Positions 15,368-25,169 are shown, counted from the stretch's first letter. The stretch is DNA of 64,000 nt from Spirochaeta cellobiosiphila DSM 17781 (GCF_000426705.1 NZ_AUFW01000007.1:124001-188000), one strand, 5' to 3'. Numbers and translations: made by a program. The notes: generated by a model not told the origin, from the letters alone.

Positions 15368-16264
15368 TTACCTATCAAATGCCATCCTATACTCCCTAGG
15401 AGTCACTCCAAACTTTTTCTTAAACTGTCCAGAGAAATATCCCATGTCGCTAAAGCCACAACGATAACCTATTTCAGAGACAAGCCAATCAGTTCCTTCC
15501 AGATATTGAGCAGCGGCCATAAGTCTATACTGAGTAACATAGTTCAATGGTGTCATTCCCAGAGTGTTTTTAAAAAACCGCAAACAAGAACTTCGACTCA
15601 TAGCCATTACATTAACAATATCCTCTAAGGAGATGGGCTCATAATAATGACTGTGTATGTACATCAGAATTTCTTTCAGTCGTTCATTATTCCGTCGATC
15701 CTTTTGGCACTCTGGAAAACTTTGTCCTTGATGATTTTCAATAAGAGTTAAGATGACTTCTGAGAGCGCATTACGAACTCTAAGTTCGTAACCAAATTTG
15801 TCATAAGCCAGAATCTCCCAGGATTGATAAATGCCTGCAAGGATGGACTTCTGCCAGGGGATTTCTTCAGTTAATTTGAGAACCGGGAGCTGAGGATTAT
15901 TAATGAGAGGATTTATATAGGTCTTCCATATCGACTGAGTATTTGCTTCTGCTATGAGTCTAGGATGAAAGACTATAGTAAGAATCATAGTACGGATCCC
16001 AGGAACCGCTTCTGCACTGTGAATAACATTGGCATTGATAAATATCCCTTCTCCTTGATTCAATACAAGCTTCTCTGTTCCGAATAGGATTTGCAATCGC
16101 CCTTTGGAGACAATGATGAACTCAAGCTCATCATGCCAATGTAAAGGAATGGTTGATTCGGGAAAATGAACACAATAACAAGCGACAGGTAAGAAAAGAG
16201 AACCATGGGATTTCTCTTCTCGCTGATTAATGTCTGCATAACTTATACTAGAGGAAAGGGCCAT
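15368..16264 (-). CDS. AraC-family transcriptional regulator with cupin sensor domain
   Basis: 298 residues. The N-terminal ~130 form a cupin (HWHDELEFIIVSKGRLQILF, then EGIFINANVIHSAEA), a typical effector pocket. The C-terminal ~100 are the double HTH: LEDIVNVMAMSRSSCLRFFK and GTDWLVSEIGYRCGFSDMGY, then FSGQFKKKFGVTPREYR. It is divergent from the YitT-like gene across a 106-bp gap that must hold both promoters, so it probably regulates that gene and the flavoprotein module. Effector unknown. Confidence 0.9.
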   Translation of the reverse strand: MALSSSISYADINQREEKSHGSLFLPVACYCVHFPESTIPLHWHDELEFIIVSKGRLQILFGTEKLVLNQGEGIFINANVIHSAEAVPGIRTMILTIVFHPRLIAEANTQSIWKTYINPLINNPQLPVLKLTEEIPWQKSILAGIYQSWEILAYDKFGYELRVRNALSEVILTLIENHQGQSFPECQKDRRNNERLKEILMYIHSHYYEPISLEDIVNVMAMSRSSCLRFFKNTLGMTPLNYVTQYRLMAAAQYLEGTDWLVSEIGYRCGFSDMGYFSGQFKKKFGVTPREYRMAFDR

Positions 16265-16370
16265 ACAATATTCCTACTATTGACGATATTCTCATATAAA
16301 TCAGAACTATTCTTCTAATTCCTTCTTTATTTATAGTGATATTCTAATATTTAAAGGAAGGAAACTCCAG

Positions 16371-17066
16371 ATGAAATTATTCAATAAAGATTTTACAAGA
16401 CGGTTTCTGTTGATGTTGTTAGGGATCGTTGGTATGGGTGTATTTTTGTCTTTTCTAATTGAAGTGAATTTTGGTTTGGATACTTCCACCTTTCTAAATA
16501 TGGCACTTTCCGAAAAGTTCCACATTAGTTTTGGCCTTTGCATGATATTGGTTAATCTTGTTCTCTTCATTCCCCAACTGATATTTGGCCGTAAGCTTAT
16601 CAATATTGGTACCATTTTAAATATGACACTTATCGGTAATATAAGTGATCTGTGCCGTCACCTATGGGCCCTCTATCTTCCAGGGCAAATCTTTATAGAT
16701 CCCGCTTATCGAACAACGGTCTTTGTCCTGGCTTTGATTCCTTTTCTTATTTCTGTGGCCTTGTATATGAATGCAAATCTAGGACAAGTACCCTATGATG
16801 CAGCACCTACCCTTCTTACTAAGGCATTAAAGCTTCCCTTCCCTGTTGTCAGAATCTGTTGGGACTTCACTGCCATCATCATTGGGCTTCTATTGGGACG
16901 GGCCTTAACGGTGGGAACTGTAATAATGGCCCTAAGCATTGGTCCCAGTGTAACTCTTATTGGAAAATTATTAGATCCCAGGTCAAAGAACAAAGCCCAT
17001 AATCCCCCTATACATCTTCCTAGAGAAAACAAAGATCTTTTAGTTGACAGAAGGAATGAGGGCTAG
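16371..17066 (+). CDS. YitT/YczE-family membrane protein
   Basis: 231 residues with five or six membrane helices. The pattern near LYMNANLGQVPYDAAPTLLT and VRICWDFTAIIIGLLLG matches YczE/YyaS/YitT-type proteins (G.GP.D, then R...D.....G..LG...G.GT). The extreme C terminus is hydrophilic and basic. Role in these families is unclear; some are thought to be transporters. RBS AAAGGAAGG before the ATG. The MerR gene follows 34 nt later and the flavoprotein after it, suggesting one operon. Confidence 0.7.
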   Translation: MKLFNKDFTRRFLLMLLGIVGMGVFLSFLIEVNFGLDTSTFLNMALSEKFHISFGLCMILVNLVLFIPQLIFGRKLINIGTILNMTLIGNISDLCRHLWALYLPGQIFIDPAYRTTVFVLALIPFLISVALYMNANLGQVPYDAAPTLLTKALKLPFPVVRICWDFTAIIIGLLLGRALTVGTVIMALSIGPSVTLIGKLLDPRSKNKAHNPPIHLPRENKDLLVDRRNEG

Positions 17067-17100
17067 TCATCATAAGGAATCCTAGACAGGAATAGAGGGA

Positions 17101-17907
17101 ATGAAATATAAACCGCGTGATATACAGAAAATTCTGGGAGTATCAGTTGATACGCTACGATTCTTTGAGGGCAAGGGACTTCTGGCCCCGGAACGAGATA
17201 GCCAAAATAATTATCGATATTTTGAATCAACAGATCTCAACAAGATAATGGCCTACAAACTATACAGAGAACTGGAGTTTAACCTTGAGGACTCTCTTAG
17301 TATGGTAAATAAGGGTAATGATTTCCAAATAGAAAAGTTGAAAATACAGGAAGAAAAGATTGCTAATAAACTGAAGCACTACCAGAGTATCCAAACCCGT
17401 ATTAAAGAACTCCTTGATGATCATGAAAACGCCATTGAATTAAACGGAAAATACAGAATTGTGCACAGTCCTGAAATCTTAATTTACTATAACCAGAAAA
17501 ACAATGAGTTCGATACCAGTGATAAGGTTCTGGAAGCTAATAAGGTTTGGATTGCTCATCTTCCCTATATAGAATTATCCTTTTATATACAGAGGGACAA
17601 AAAGGGATTAGCAGGAAACATTAATTTTGGTTATGCCCTAAGATGTTCTAATTCCGTATTAGCTGAAAAACTAAAGCATCATAGCTCTCAGAGAATTCCA
17701 TCCCAATTATGTCTTCACACGGTAATTCAAAGTTCAAGTACTTCCCCCATATCAACAGGGCATTTTTCCGAAGCTCTTAAATATATTGAGGATAATGGAT
17801 ATAGGCTATCCGGGGATATTACCGGTTGGATACTCAATGAAGAGCAGAAAGACACAGAAAAGATACAATATTTTGAATGCTGGCTTCCTATCTCAGAAAT
17901 CGCTTGA
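17101..17907 (+). CDS. MerR-family transcriptional regulator
   Basis: 268 residues. Residues 1-70 form the winged HTH with MKYKPRDIQKILGVSVDTLR and FFEGKGLLAPERDSQNNYRY, followed by a long coiled-coil dimerisation helix (~75-120). Residues ~130-268 form a ligand-binding-like domain of the GyrI/BltR sort (KIQYFECWLPI at the end), which suggests a small-molecule sensor. GAGGG precedes the ATG. It lies between the YitT-like gene and the flavoprotein. Confidence 0.85.
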   Translation: MKYKPRDIQKILGVSVDTLRFFEGKGLLAPERDSQNNYRYFESTDLNKIMAYKLYRELEFNLEDSLSMVNKGNDFQIEKLKIQEEKIANKLKHYQSIQTRIKELLDDHENAIELNGKYRIVHSPEILIYYNQKNNEFDTSDKVLEANKVWIAHLPYIELSFYIQRDKKGLAGNINFGYALRCSNSVLAEKLKHHSSQRIPSQLCLHTVIQSSSTSPISTGHFSEALKYIEDNGYRLSGDITGWILNEEQKDTEKIQYFECWLPISEIA

Positions 17908-17927
17908 CTCCGTATTTGCTACGGAGT
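17907..17927 (+). terminator. Stem-loop between MerR gene and flavoprotein gene
   Basis: Perfect 8-bp stem ACTCCGTA/TACGGAGT with loop TTTGC, starting on the last base of the MerR stop codon. A weak T-rich tail (TTATGCTTCTATTT) follows. It may be a leaky terminator or an mRNA-stability structure that lowers flavoprotein expression relative to the regulators. Confidence 0.45.
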
Positions 17928-17976
17928 TTATGCTTCTATTTAGATAATTTATTATCTATATAAAAGGAGTAAGTTG

Positions 17977-19944
17977 ATGCATTTGGAAAAAAGGAAACGA
18001 TGGGAGTTCCTAATATTGAGCATTGCCCTAGTGAGTATCTTCTCAATAAGTGGATGTTCAATGAAAAATGGGGATTTTTCATTCAAACCAGGTACCTACA
18101 CGGGAGAAGGGGAAGGCCATAATGGTCCCATAAAGGTTGAGGTAACAGTAGATGACAAGAAAATCACTGATGTAAAGATCCTGGAGCATAGTGAAACTGA
18201 TGGTATAGCGGATGCCGCTCTTAGCAGAATCCCTAAGGCTGTTGTTGATACACAATCTATTGCAGTTGATACAGTCTCAGGGGCTACCATGGTTAGTAAT
18301 GGTATACTTGATGCCATTAAAGCAGCCTTGCTTAATGCAGGAGCTAAGGATGAACAGTTAGGTAGAGATGTTGTTAAGAAAAACGAAGGGGAAATTAAAG
18401 AACTACAGACAGATATTGTGGTCATAGGAGCAGGAGGCTCTGGTACAGCCGCTGCCGTAACAGCTGCAGAACATGGTGCAAAAGTAATTGTCCTGGAGAA
18501 GACAGCAATTCCTGGTGGTACTACAGCTAACGGGGGAGGATTCTTTGCCGCTGATAGTGAAAAAGCCCGGGAATTAGGTCAAAAACCTCTTAATATAGAT
18601 TTGATTTTTGATAAATATATGGAAGAAATGGACTGGAAAGCTGATGCCAATCTCGTTAAACAATTCCTTGAATTATCAACAACTACAGCGGACTGGCTCC
18701 AAGCTCATGGCGTTGTATTTCATAAAATGGAAGAAGCAGTACAACAAAGCCATACAGAAGGAACCAATGGTTATCACAAGTATGATGATTTTACCAAGAC
18801 TAAGGACCAACTGGGGGCCATGCTTGACACAATCAAAAGTAATAATGCAGCTCTGATTCTCTATGAAACTCCCGCAAAGGAACTCATGGTTGAAGATGGT
18901 ATCGTCAAAGGGGTAATAGCGAAAGCCCACGATGGAACAACCTATAAAATAAATGCGAAGTCAGTAATTATAGCTTCAGGTGGTTTTGTTGGTAACTCTG
19001 AGATGGTATCCAAAGCACTAGGCGGCCCCCATGTTAAATCAATCGGTTATGATACCAATGTGGGAGACGGAATCAATATGGCTGTAGACCTTGGGGCAGC
19101 AACCAGAGGTATGGAAGCAATGGTTCTTCATACTTTTTCTGTAGACGGAGCCAACAAGGTAACAGGAGACTTTGATCATCCTTTAGCTAAGACCTATGCC
19201 ACTTCAGCCATAGCCTATACACCTATAATACCCTGGTTAAATCCTGGTGGTTTTAGATACGCCAATGAAGATATTGTATACGATAGAGCCTTAAGTACAA
19301 ATGCCCTTGTTTCCCAAGGAGACTATGCATGGTTCCTTTATAATGAATCATTATTAAACACTCTTGAACAAAAAGGAGCTAGTGCTGCTGGAATGAATGA
19401 ACCTATTGCCATGGGACCAATTCATGAGCTGACTCCCATACATAGCGGATGGCCTAACCTGACAGAAATCGTTGATCAAATGGTTGAAGCAGGTGACGTA
19501 AAAAAAGCGGATACTCTCGACGAATTGGCAAAAGAAACAGGAATGGATCCTGTGGCTTTAAAAGAGACAATGGCCAAATATAACAGTGATGCGAAGAACA
19601 AGAAAGACAGTCAATATGGTAAGCTGGGTCAACATATGTATGATCTAAGCTCAGGCCCCTATTATGCTTTTAAGATAAGACCTAATAACCTTTGTACTGT
19701 TGGAGGTGTTAGGATAAACGCCAATCTACAAGTAGTTCTTAATGATCCTGACCAAGGATATACCCCCATTAAGAATCTCTATGCTGCCGGTGCTGATGCA
19801 GGTGCTATTTATTCAGATCATTATGCTCACACCATAGAAGGTGCAGCTCAGGGATGGGCCTATAATTCAGGAAGATTAGCAGGAGCAAGGGCAACAGAAA
19901 ATGCCCTTGGAGGAAAAATTGATCTTCTAGCGGAAAGCAAATAA
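17977..19944 (+). CDS. Exported FMN/FAD flavoprotein, fumarate-reductase/urocanate-reductase-like
   Basis: About 655 residues from the ATG at 17,977 (AAGGAGT 7 nt upstream; the frame also has a TTG one codon before). It has a signal peptide with lipobox ISGCS. Residues ~40-115 are an FMN-binding domain with the flavinylation motif SGATMVS, whose Thr would be covalently modified by an ApbE-type transferase. Then comes an FAD_binding_2 domain: DIVVIGAGGSGTAAAVTAA, substrate and capping domain, and YAAGADAGAIYSDHYAHTIE at the end. This is the layout of periplasmic fumarate-, urocanate- or acrylate-type reductases in anaerobic respiration. Substrate unproven; no heme motif is visible. Confidence 0.85.
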   Translation: MHLEKRKRWEFLILSIALVSIFSISGCSMKNGDFSFKPGTYTGEGEGHNGPIKVEVTVDDKKITDVKILEHSETDGIADAALSRIPKAVVDTQSIAVDTVSGATMVSNGILDAIKAALLNAGAKDEQLGRDVVKKNEGEIKELQTDIVVIGAGGSGTAAAVTAAEHGAKVIVLEKTAIPGGTTANGGGFFAADSEKARELGQKPLNIDLIFDKYMEEMDWKADANLVKQFLELSTTTADWLQAHGVVFHKMEEAVQQSHTEGTNGYHKYDDFTKTKDQLGAMLDTIKSNNAALILYETPAKELMVEDGIVKGVIAKAHDGTTYKINAKSVIIASGGFVGNSEMVSKALGGPHVKSIGYDTNVGDGINMAVDLGAATRGMEAMVLHTFSVDGANKVTGDFDHPLAKTYATSAIAYTPIIPWLNPGGFRYANEDIVYDRALSTNALVSQGDYAWFLYNESLLNTLEQKGASAAGMNEPIAMGPIHELTPIHSGWPNLTEIVDQMVEAGDVKKADTLDELAKETGMDPVALKETMAKYNSDAKNKKDSQYGKLGQHMYDLSSGPYYAFKIRPNNLCTVGGVRINANLQVVLNDPDQGYTPIKNLYAAGADAGAIYSDHYAHTIEGAAQGWAYNSGRLAGARATENALGGKIDLLAESK

Positions 19945-19961
19945 GCTAATCGATAGAACGG

Positions 19962-19991
19962 GAAGGTTACCACTATTGGTAACCTTCTTTT
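19962..19991 (+). terminator. Intrinsic terminator after the flavoprotein
   Basis: GAAGGTTACCA/TGGTAACCTTC perfect stem with loop CTAT, followed by TTTT. Lies 18 nt past the stop. Confidence 0.85.
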
Positions 19992-20006
19992 CTCATGGAA
20001 TATGTG

Positions 20007-21221
20007 TTACTGAAAGTTTTTATTCTTCTTTTTGCTCATTATAATAGCTATTACAATTAATAAAACAACAATACCTATAATCATAGGAACGAGATACACT
20101 AAATCATTAGTAACCTCTTTAACACTTCCTCCAAAGCACCAACCATAATAACCTTTACTTGTTAAGACATGATACCAAGGAGCTGTTATACCATCGATAG
20201 TATCCGTGGATCCTTTTTCTATTAACTGGACTTCTTCTCCCTTCGGCAAAGTGGCGAAGAAAGCAGAATCTATGGAATCTTTAGCTCTCATTTTTAAGTC
20301 ATTTGTTAAAGTATGTGTAGGTTTAAATGTAGGTAATAATTTAGGGTTTCTTATGGGATAGTCCATAGAACCATCAGCTCTTGTTGGCCAGTTTAGGTTG
20401 GAAATGTCAGCTTCAAAATTTGAATAAACCTCCTCCCACAAAGCATAATAAAAATCACTATCAACTAGTATCATTTCAGCAAGGGGATGATTTATATCAT
20501 CCAGGTATATGTTCATGTATTTATTATCCTTGACAAATAACAAACCAAAAGTACGTCTCTCACGATATGTAGGAAGATCTAAAAGATAGTCTTCTTGATA
20601 TTCACCTTGCTCATAATATCTTTTTAACCTGTCAGTGGCTTCAACAGTAGCAAGGTATCCTCCCTCTTTTTTCTCTATATTATGAATCCAATAATGATAT
20701 GTTGTTAAATAACTGAGTGAAATAGAAATTTGAGATATTACAAAATTACTGGATATCTTGTACTTACCTCGACCATGGCTCAATAAATATTCATTAATTT
20801 TACCATAATATTTGTTAACTATTTCTTTACTCTGTCCGGATACAATATCCAGATTAAAAGCAGGAATCCAGATTTCTGCATCTTTTGAAGCATCTAAAGT
20901 CAAATAATCATTGGGAAACAATGTACTTGTATTGGCTAACACTAAGGCATTTGAAAGCAATTTATAATTCTTTGTATCATAATTTATAACAGCAAGATAA
21001 CATCTATTATTATCAATATTACCTAAGTATGAGATACGTTCTCCATAGACTATGGTTCCAGCATCTAATTCAAGCAGGCGATCCTCAGTAGTAAGAGATC
21101 CTTTGTCTGGGTACAATATTGCGTCATTTATCAATTTTAATTCTATAGTATTAGTATTCTGACAGTTCAAATCTATTATTATTGCTAAAACCAGGATTAA
21201 TACAAATATTTTACTTTTCAT
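20007..21221 (-). CDS. Hypothetical exported SH3-domain membrane protein
   Basis: 404 residues; N-terminal signal sequence (KIFVLILVLAIIIDLNC; the cysteine has a poor lipobox), long extracytoplasmic part, and a C-terminal membrane helix (YLVPMIIGIVVLLIVIAII) ending in a basic cytoplasmic tail. Residues ~305-370 look like a bacterial SH3 domain: LKMRAKDSIDSAFFATLPKG, EVQLIEKG and YYGWCFGG. The start has no clear Shine-Dalgarno; TATAAT stands 8 nt before the ATG, so the transcript may be leaderless. Function unknown; cell-wall or surface binding is plausible. Confidence 0.6.
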   Translation of the reverse strand: MKSKIFVLILVLAIIIDLNCQNTNTIELKLINDAILYPDKGSLTTEDRLLELDAGTIVYGERISYLGNIDNNRCYLAVINYDTKNYKLLSNALVLANTSTLFPNDYLTLDASKDAEIWIPAFNLDIVSGQSKEIVNKYYGKINEYLLSHGRGKYKISSNFVISQISISLSYLTTYHYWIHNIEKKEGGYLATVEATDRLKRYYEQGEYQEDYLLDLPTYRERRTFGLLFVKDNKYMNIYLDDINHPLAEMILVDSDFYYALWEEVYSNFEADISNLNWPTRADGSMDYPIRNPKLLPTFKPTHTLTNDLKMRAKDSIDSAFFATLPKGEEVQLIEKGSTDTIDGITAPWYHVLTSKGYYGWCFGGSVKEVTNDLVYLVPMIIGIVVLLIVIAIIMSKKKNKNFQ

Positions 21222-21334
21222 ATATCCATATTATATATCCATTGTAGTTCTATATCTTCATTTTAACCGGTCTAAATCTCGATAGATATTGACGTTTATT
21301 ATTTGCATCATCTTGATCTTAATAGTATAGGGCA

Positions 21335-21366
21335 CAAAAAAAGCTGCTGTAATGTCTTACAGCAGC
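21335..21366 (-). terminator. Intrinsic terminator of the acyl-CoA synthetase operon
   Basis: On the minus strand GCTGCTGTAA/TTACAGCAGC with a 4-nt loop is followed by seven T. It lies just past the synthetase stop and closes the four-gene minus-strand operon. Confidence 0.9.
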
Positions 21367-21375
21367 CCTTATCTA

Positions 21376-23070
21376 TTATTTATTATTATCTTTCTTTGAA
21401 CCACCATCACCACTACCAGTAATCTTTTTATACTGGGTATAAAGGAATCGACGAATCGATTTCTTCGGCGTTTTTTCAAAAGGTTCTTTTTGTTCAATTA
21501 CTTTATTGATTCGACTAAACTTAGCCACCTGTTTATTGATCTCTTCCTGTACGTGATGAAGGTATCCCCCGATATCTTTGGGAATGTGGCTTGCTGATTC
21601 TGCTAGATGTGAAGCACTGGAAGCCAGTCCTTCAAAGTATTTGGATATAGAGTCATAATCCAAGTGAATACGGGCCACAATAGATTTATCCTCTTCTTCA
21701 TACACTAGGGATTCTTCTACAAAGTCCATATTATTAATAAGGGCTTCGATAGCTTCAGGATAAATATTCTCTCCACTAGGTCCAAGAATCACATTCTTGA
21801 GTCTGCCCTTAATGAATAAGTGCTTCTTCTTATCGATAAGACCGAGGTCTCCTGTTCGGAACCAGCCATCCTCACTGAGAACTTCTCTGGTCATCTCCGG
21901 TTCTTTATAATAACCTTGCATGATACTGGGTCCTCGAACAACGATCTCACCGACACCCTCTTCATTAGGATCATCGATAACGACTTCCACTCCCGGAACT
22001 AAAGGACCTACTCCCTTATATTGAACGTTCTGAGGATTTGATCCTGCAATAAGAGGACTGGTTTCTGTCAAACCATAGCCAATGCAATAAGGAAACTTTG
22101 CTTCCCTTAGGAATAATTCCACTTCAGGATCCAATCCTGCTCCTCCAATTCCAAAGAAGTGCATACGACCGCCAAAGAGCTTTTTCATTTGCTTACCTGC
22201 GATCCGGTTAAGAATTTTTCGGAAAAAGGGAATTGAATGTAATTTGCTTAGAAGCTTGCTCTTCTTGAATTTGGGGAGGATATTCTGACGATATATCTTC
22301 TCAATCAGCAAAGGCACACTTAGTAGCATATGTGGTCTTACTTTTTTAAGAGCTGGTAATAAAATAGAGGCAGAAGGGGGCCTTTTTAGATAAAAAACCT
22401 GACCACCTCCTAATATAGGAAGAAGGAATCCCAGGGAACATTCATAGGTATGCGCCATAGGTAACAAGGATACCATGATCTGTTTCTCATTATACTTGGG
22501 AACATCAAGTCCCATCCAAGCATTCCAGGCAATGTTCTTATTGCTAAGCATTACCCCCTTAGATTTACCTGTTGTTCCGGAAGTATAGATAATACAGGCT
22601 GTATCATCTTCTTCGATCTCAGGGACATCTAGTGATTCAGGCACTGGTAAGTCAAAAAAACTTTCTGTAGAAAATACTTGGAAATCCTTGGCTAAGGCTC
22701 CTGTATCAACTTTGGATTTTAACCGGGAACTTACAGCAATGGCAGAAGACTCTGAATGAGTCAGAATATTAGTCACGTCAATCTTTGAGAATTCTGTCAT
22801 TATAGGAACAATAATAGCTCCTATGTTATTAATAGCGAAATAACAGACACCCCACTCAGGTCCATTCTCGGCCAATAGAGCTACTTTATCTCCAGGCTTA
22901 ATGCCTTTTTGCTGAAAGAAAGCAGATAAAGCCTCCACCTTGTCCTTAAGATCATTATAACTTAAGGGCGTCTCATCAACATAAGACAGCACTGGCAGTG
23001 TGGTGTATAGTTTTGTAATTACCCTCCATACATTCTGAAGAGTAAATTTCTTAATATCTGGTCTACTCAT
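21376..23070 (-). CDS. Long-chain acyl-CoA synthetase / AMP-forming ligase
   Basis: 564 residues of the ANL superfamily. The P-loop IIYTSGTTGKSKGVMLSNKN (A3), GYGLTETSP (A5), GWFRTGDLG (A7) and KGRLKNVI (A8) are all present. It activates a fatty acid to acyl-AMP and then acyl-CoA, feeding lipid synthesis or degradation; chain length is not readable. The C terminus is basic and extended (KKITGSGDGGSKKDNNK). It is the last gene of an operon with slyD, 11 nt downstream of it. No strong Shine-Dalgarno is visible, which fits translation re-initiation. Confidence 0.88.
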   Translation of the reverse strand: MSRPDIKKFTLQNVWRVITKLYTTLPVLSYVDETPLSYNDLKDKVEALSAFFQQKGIKPGDKVALLAENGPEWGVCYFAINNIGAIIVPIMTEFSKIDVTNILTHSESSAIAVSSRLKSKVDTGALAKDFQVFSTESFFDLPVPESLDVPEIEEDDTACIIYTSGTTGKSKGVMLSNKNIAWNAWMGLDVPKYNEKQIMVSLLPMAHTYECSLGFLLPILGGGQVFYLKRPPSASILLPALKKVRPHMLLSVPLLIEKIYRQNILPKFKKSKLLSKLHSIPFFRKILNRIAGKQMKKLFGGRMHFFGIGGAGLDPEVELFLREAKFPYCIGYGLTETSPLIAGSNPQNVQYKGVGPLVPGVEVVIDDPNEEGVGEIVVRGPSIMQGYYKEPEMTREVLSEDGWFRTGDLGLIDKKKHLFIKGRLKNVILGPSGENIYPEAIEALINNMDFVEESLVYEEEDKSIVARIHLDYDSISKYFEGLASSASHLAESASHIPKDIGGYLHHVQEEINKQVAKFSRINKVIEQKEPFEKTPKKSIRRFLYTQYKKITGSGDGGSKKDNNK

Positions 23071-23081
23071 ATATCTATCTA

Positions 23082-23564
23082 TTAGTGATGGTGTCCATGT
23101 TCCCCATGAACATGGCCATGTTCGATTTCTTCGCTAGTTGCTTCTCTAACAGAAACAACCTCTACATGGAACTCTAGAGTTTTACCAGCAAGGGGATGGT
23201 TCCCATCAATGGTTATTGTATCCTCTCCAATCTCTTTAACATAAACAATCTGGATCCCCTCTTCGGTTTCTCCTTCCAGCTCCATCCCAACTGCCAAATC
23301 AGGAATTTCCTTCAGGTAATCCTTGGGGACATCCTGAACAAGTTCTTCATTATAGATACCATAACCTTCTTTAGGTTCAAGCTTGATATCAATTTTGTCA
23401 CCTGCGGACTTGTCTTCTAAGGCTTTTTCTAAGCCAGGAACCAAATTCCCCATTCCATGTATGTAGGCGATGGGGCCATGATCTGAACTGGAATCAAGAA
23501 CCTCACCTGTTTCACTTTTTAATTCAAACTCCAAATACGCGACTGCTTTATCAGCAATTTTCAT
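23082..23564 (-). CDS. slyD: SlyD-type FKBP peptidyl-prolyl isomerase
   Basis: 160 residues. FKBP halves YLEFELKSETGEVLDSS and GLEKALEDKSAGDKIDIKLE flank an inserted IF domain (ELVQDVPKDYLKEIPDLAVG to NHPLAGKTLEFHVEVV), the SlyD arrangement. The C terminus is histidine-rich (EHGHVHGEHGHHH), as in SlyD proteins that bind nickel. It is a cytoplasmic proline isomerase and chaperone. AAAGGAGAG precedes the ATG. Operon partner of the acyl-CoA synthetase gene. Confidence 0.88.
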   Translation of the reverse strand: MKIADKAVAYLEFELKSETGEVLDSSSDHGPIAYIHGMGNLVPGLEKALEDKSAGDKIDIKLEPKEGYGIYNEELVQDVPKDYLKEIPDLAVGMELEGETEEGIQIVYVKEIGEDTITIDGNHPLAGKTLEFHVEVVSVREATSEEIEHGHVHGEHGHHH

Positions 23565-23579
23565 AGGACTCTCCTTTCA

Positions 23580-25163
23580 TTAGGAACCCAAACGTTCACC
23601 TTTCTTGTTATAGGCTATTTTATGGCTTCCTACCTGACCTGGAATATAATCATAACGGTATATAGCAACACCACTTACATTCTCAGTTAATCTTTCATCA
23701 ATTCCCAGATGTGATACTTGGACAGGTCGACCAAAATGATCGTAGACCCAACGATAATAGGCAACACCCTCTGAGTCAAGAATGTTCTGCTTAAAGATAC
23801 CCAAGTTTTCCTGTTCTTCTAGCAATCCTTCCTCAGTATAGCTGTAATTATATTGGGAAACAGACTTATTATCTACGGTTAAACGATTATCTATTCCATA
23901 ATTGCGCTTGCTTAATAGTCGTCCATCACTGTCATACTGGTAGGATATTTTGAAAACCCCTTCAGGTCCTGCCCCTGGTTCCTCATAACGGGAATAGTAA
24001 CTGATTTCATCAAGGAGACCTTCAGGACTGAATTTCCATTTATATATTCCTACCCCATGGGAATCTTTTTTTAGTATACCATCGATTCCAAAGAAGCGCT
24101 TTTCAATTGTTTTTCCATTTTTATCAAGTTTTTCACTATAGACAGCGATACCATAATCATCTTCTTTTTGCTCTAAATCAGTGCCATAGATACGTTTTTC
24201 AAACTCTGATCCCTGTTGGAAGAACTCCCATTGATACATCGCTACACCTTCAAAATCCAGAGTAAGCTGATCCTGTACATCATAATGTCGTTCTTCAACA
24301 AGGTTACCTGCTTCATCCCGACGGTAAAGATATTCATGAACCCCATTATCATCAGCCACAGGCTTATAGTTTTCATTATAGAAAGACTTGGATATAGCAT
24401 ATCCCCGATCGTCATAAGTCCATTGCGTGTGGGCTATGCGGTACATGTTTTCCCAGGGATTCCCATGGGAATCCAGGAAGGTTTCTTCAATTAGATTGCC
24501 AAGACCATCATATTTCCATTGGACCTGGGCATAACCACCTTCACTTTCTGTGAGTTCGCCTGCATCATTATACCCGGCGACAAGGGTCATTTGACCTTGC
24601 TGATTCCATTCAAAGCGTCGTTCCTGTAGCCCGTCTTTGGCCACGACAGGACGTCCTTCTATACTAAAACGAAGGGATCTAAGGCGATTACCTTTGTCAT
24701 CGCTTTCCCAACGATAATAGGCAACACCCAGGTTATCAGGCATGAGCTGGCCATATCTGTCGTATTTGTAGAGGCCTATCTTTTGACCCTTTGCGTTTTT
24801 TTTGATTCGTTCACTATAGGCACCTAGGGGATCATGATCGGGCCAGCCCAGAGCATTTTTATAAGATCGTTCTTCATAATCCCCATAATATTGAATATCA
24901 ATGGATGCCACTTTGAAATTCTCATCCGGAGCAGGAATACCCATTTTAAAATAACTGACCTTAGTGATGCGGCCCTGGCTGTCCTTTTGTATCTTATAGA
25001 CATTTTGAAGAGCGAATTCTTCTTCACTTACTGGATATCGACCGACAAACTCATAGTTACCGTCAAGTTCAACAAAGCGGTACAGGATTGTTCTGTCCTG
25101 TCCAAAGAGAAAAGCTGGTAGTAAAAAAAATAAAGTAAGTATTACTTGTTGAACGTGTGACAT
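23580..25163 (-). CDS. Exported tandem-repeat protein (RHS/MORN-like units)
   Basis: 527 residues with a signal peptide (VQQVILTLFFLLPAFLFGQ). The rest is about ten units of ~45 residues with the pattern Y.W..D..G...E..Y.....P..D..GVA.Y...YD..GN. Conserved aromatic and glycine positions suggest a repetitive beta structure like RHS/YD or MORN repeats. Role unknown; likely periplasmic. The ribosome binding site lies in the G6 arm of a CCCCCCT/AGGGGGG hairpin, so translation may be controlled by that structure. Second gene of the operon. Confidence 0.7.
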   Translation of the reverse strand: MSHVQQVILTLFFLLPAFLFGQDRTILYRFVELDGNYEFVGRYPVSEEEFALQNVYKIQKDSQGRITKVSYFKMGIPAPDENFKVASIDIQYYGDYEERSYKNALGWPDHDPLGAYSERIKKNAKGQKIGLYKYDRYGQLMPDNLGVAYYRWESDDKGNRLRSLRFSIEGRPVVAKDGLQERRFEWNQQGQMTLVAGYNDAGELTESEGGYAQVQWKYDGLGNLIEETFLDSHGNPWENMYRIAHTQWTYDDRGYAISKSFYNENYKPVADDNGVHEYLYRRDEAGNLVEERHYDVQDQLTLDFEGVAMYQWEFFQQGSEFEKRIYGTDLEQKEDDYGIAVYSEKLDKNGKTIEKRFFGIDGILKKDSHGVGIYKWKFSPEGLLDEISYYSRYEEPGAGPEGVFKISYQYDSDGRLLSKRNYGIDNRLTVDNKSVSQYNYSYTEEGLLEEQENLGIFKQNILDSEGVAYYRWVYDHFGRPVQVSHLGIDERLTENVSGVAIYRYDYIPGQVGSHKIAYNKKGERLGS

Positions 25164-25169
25164 ATATAA

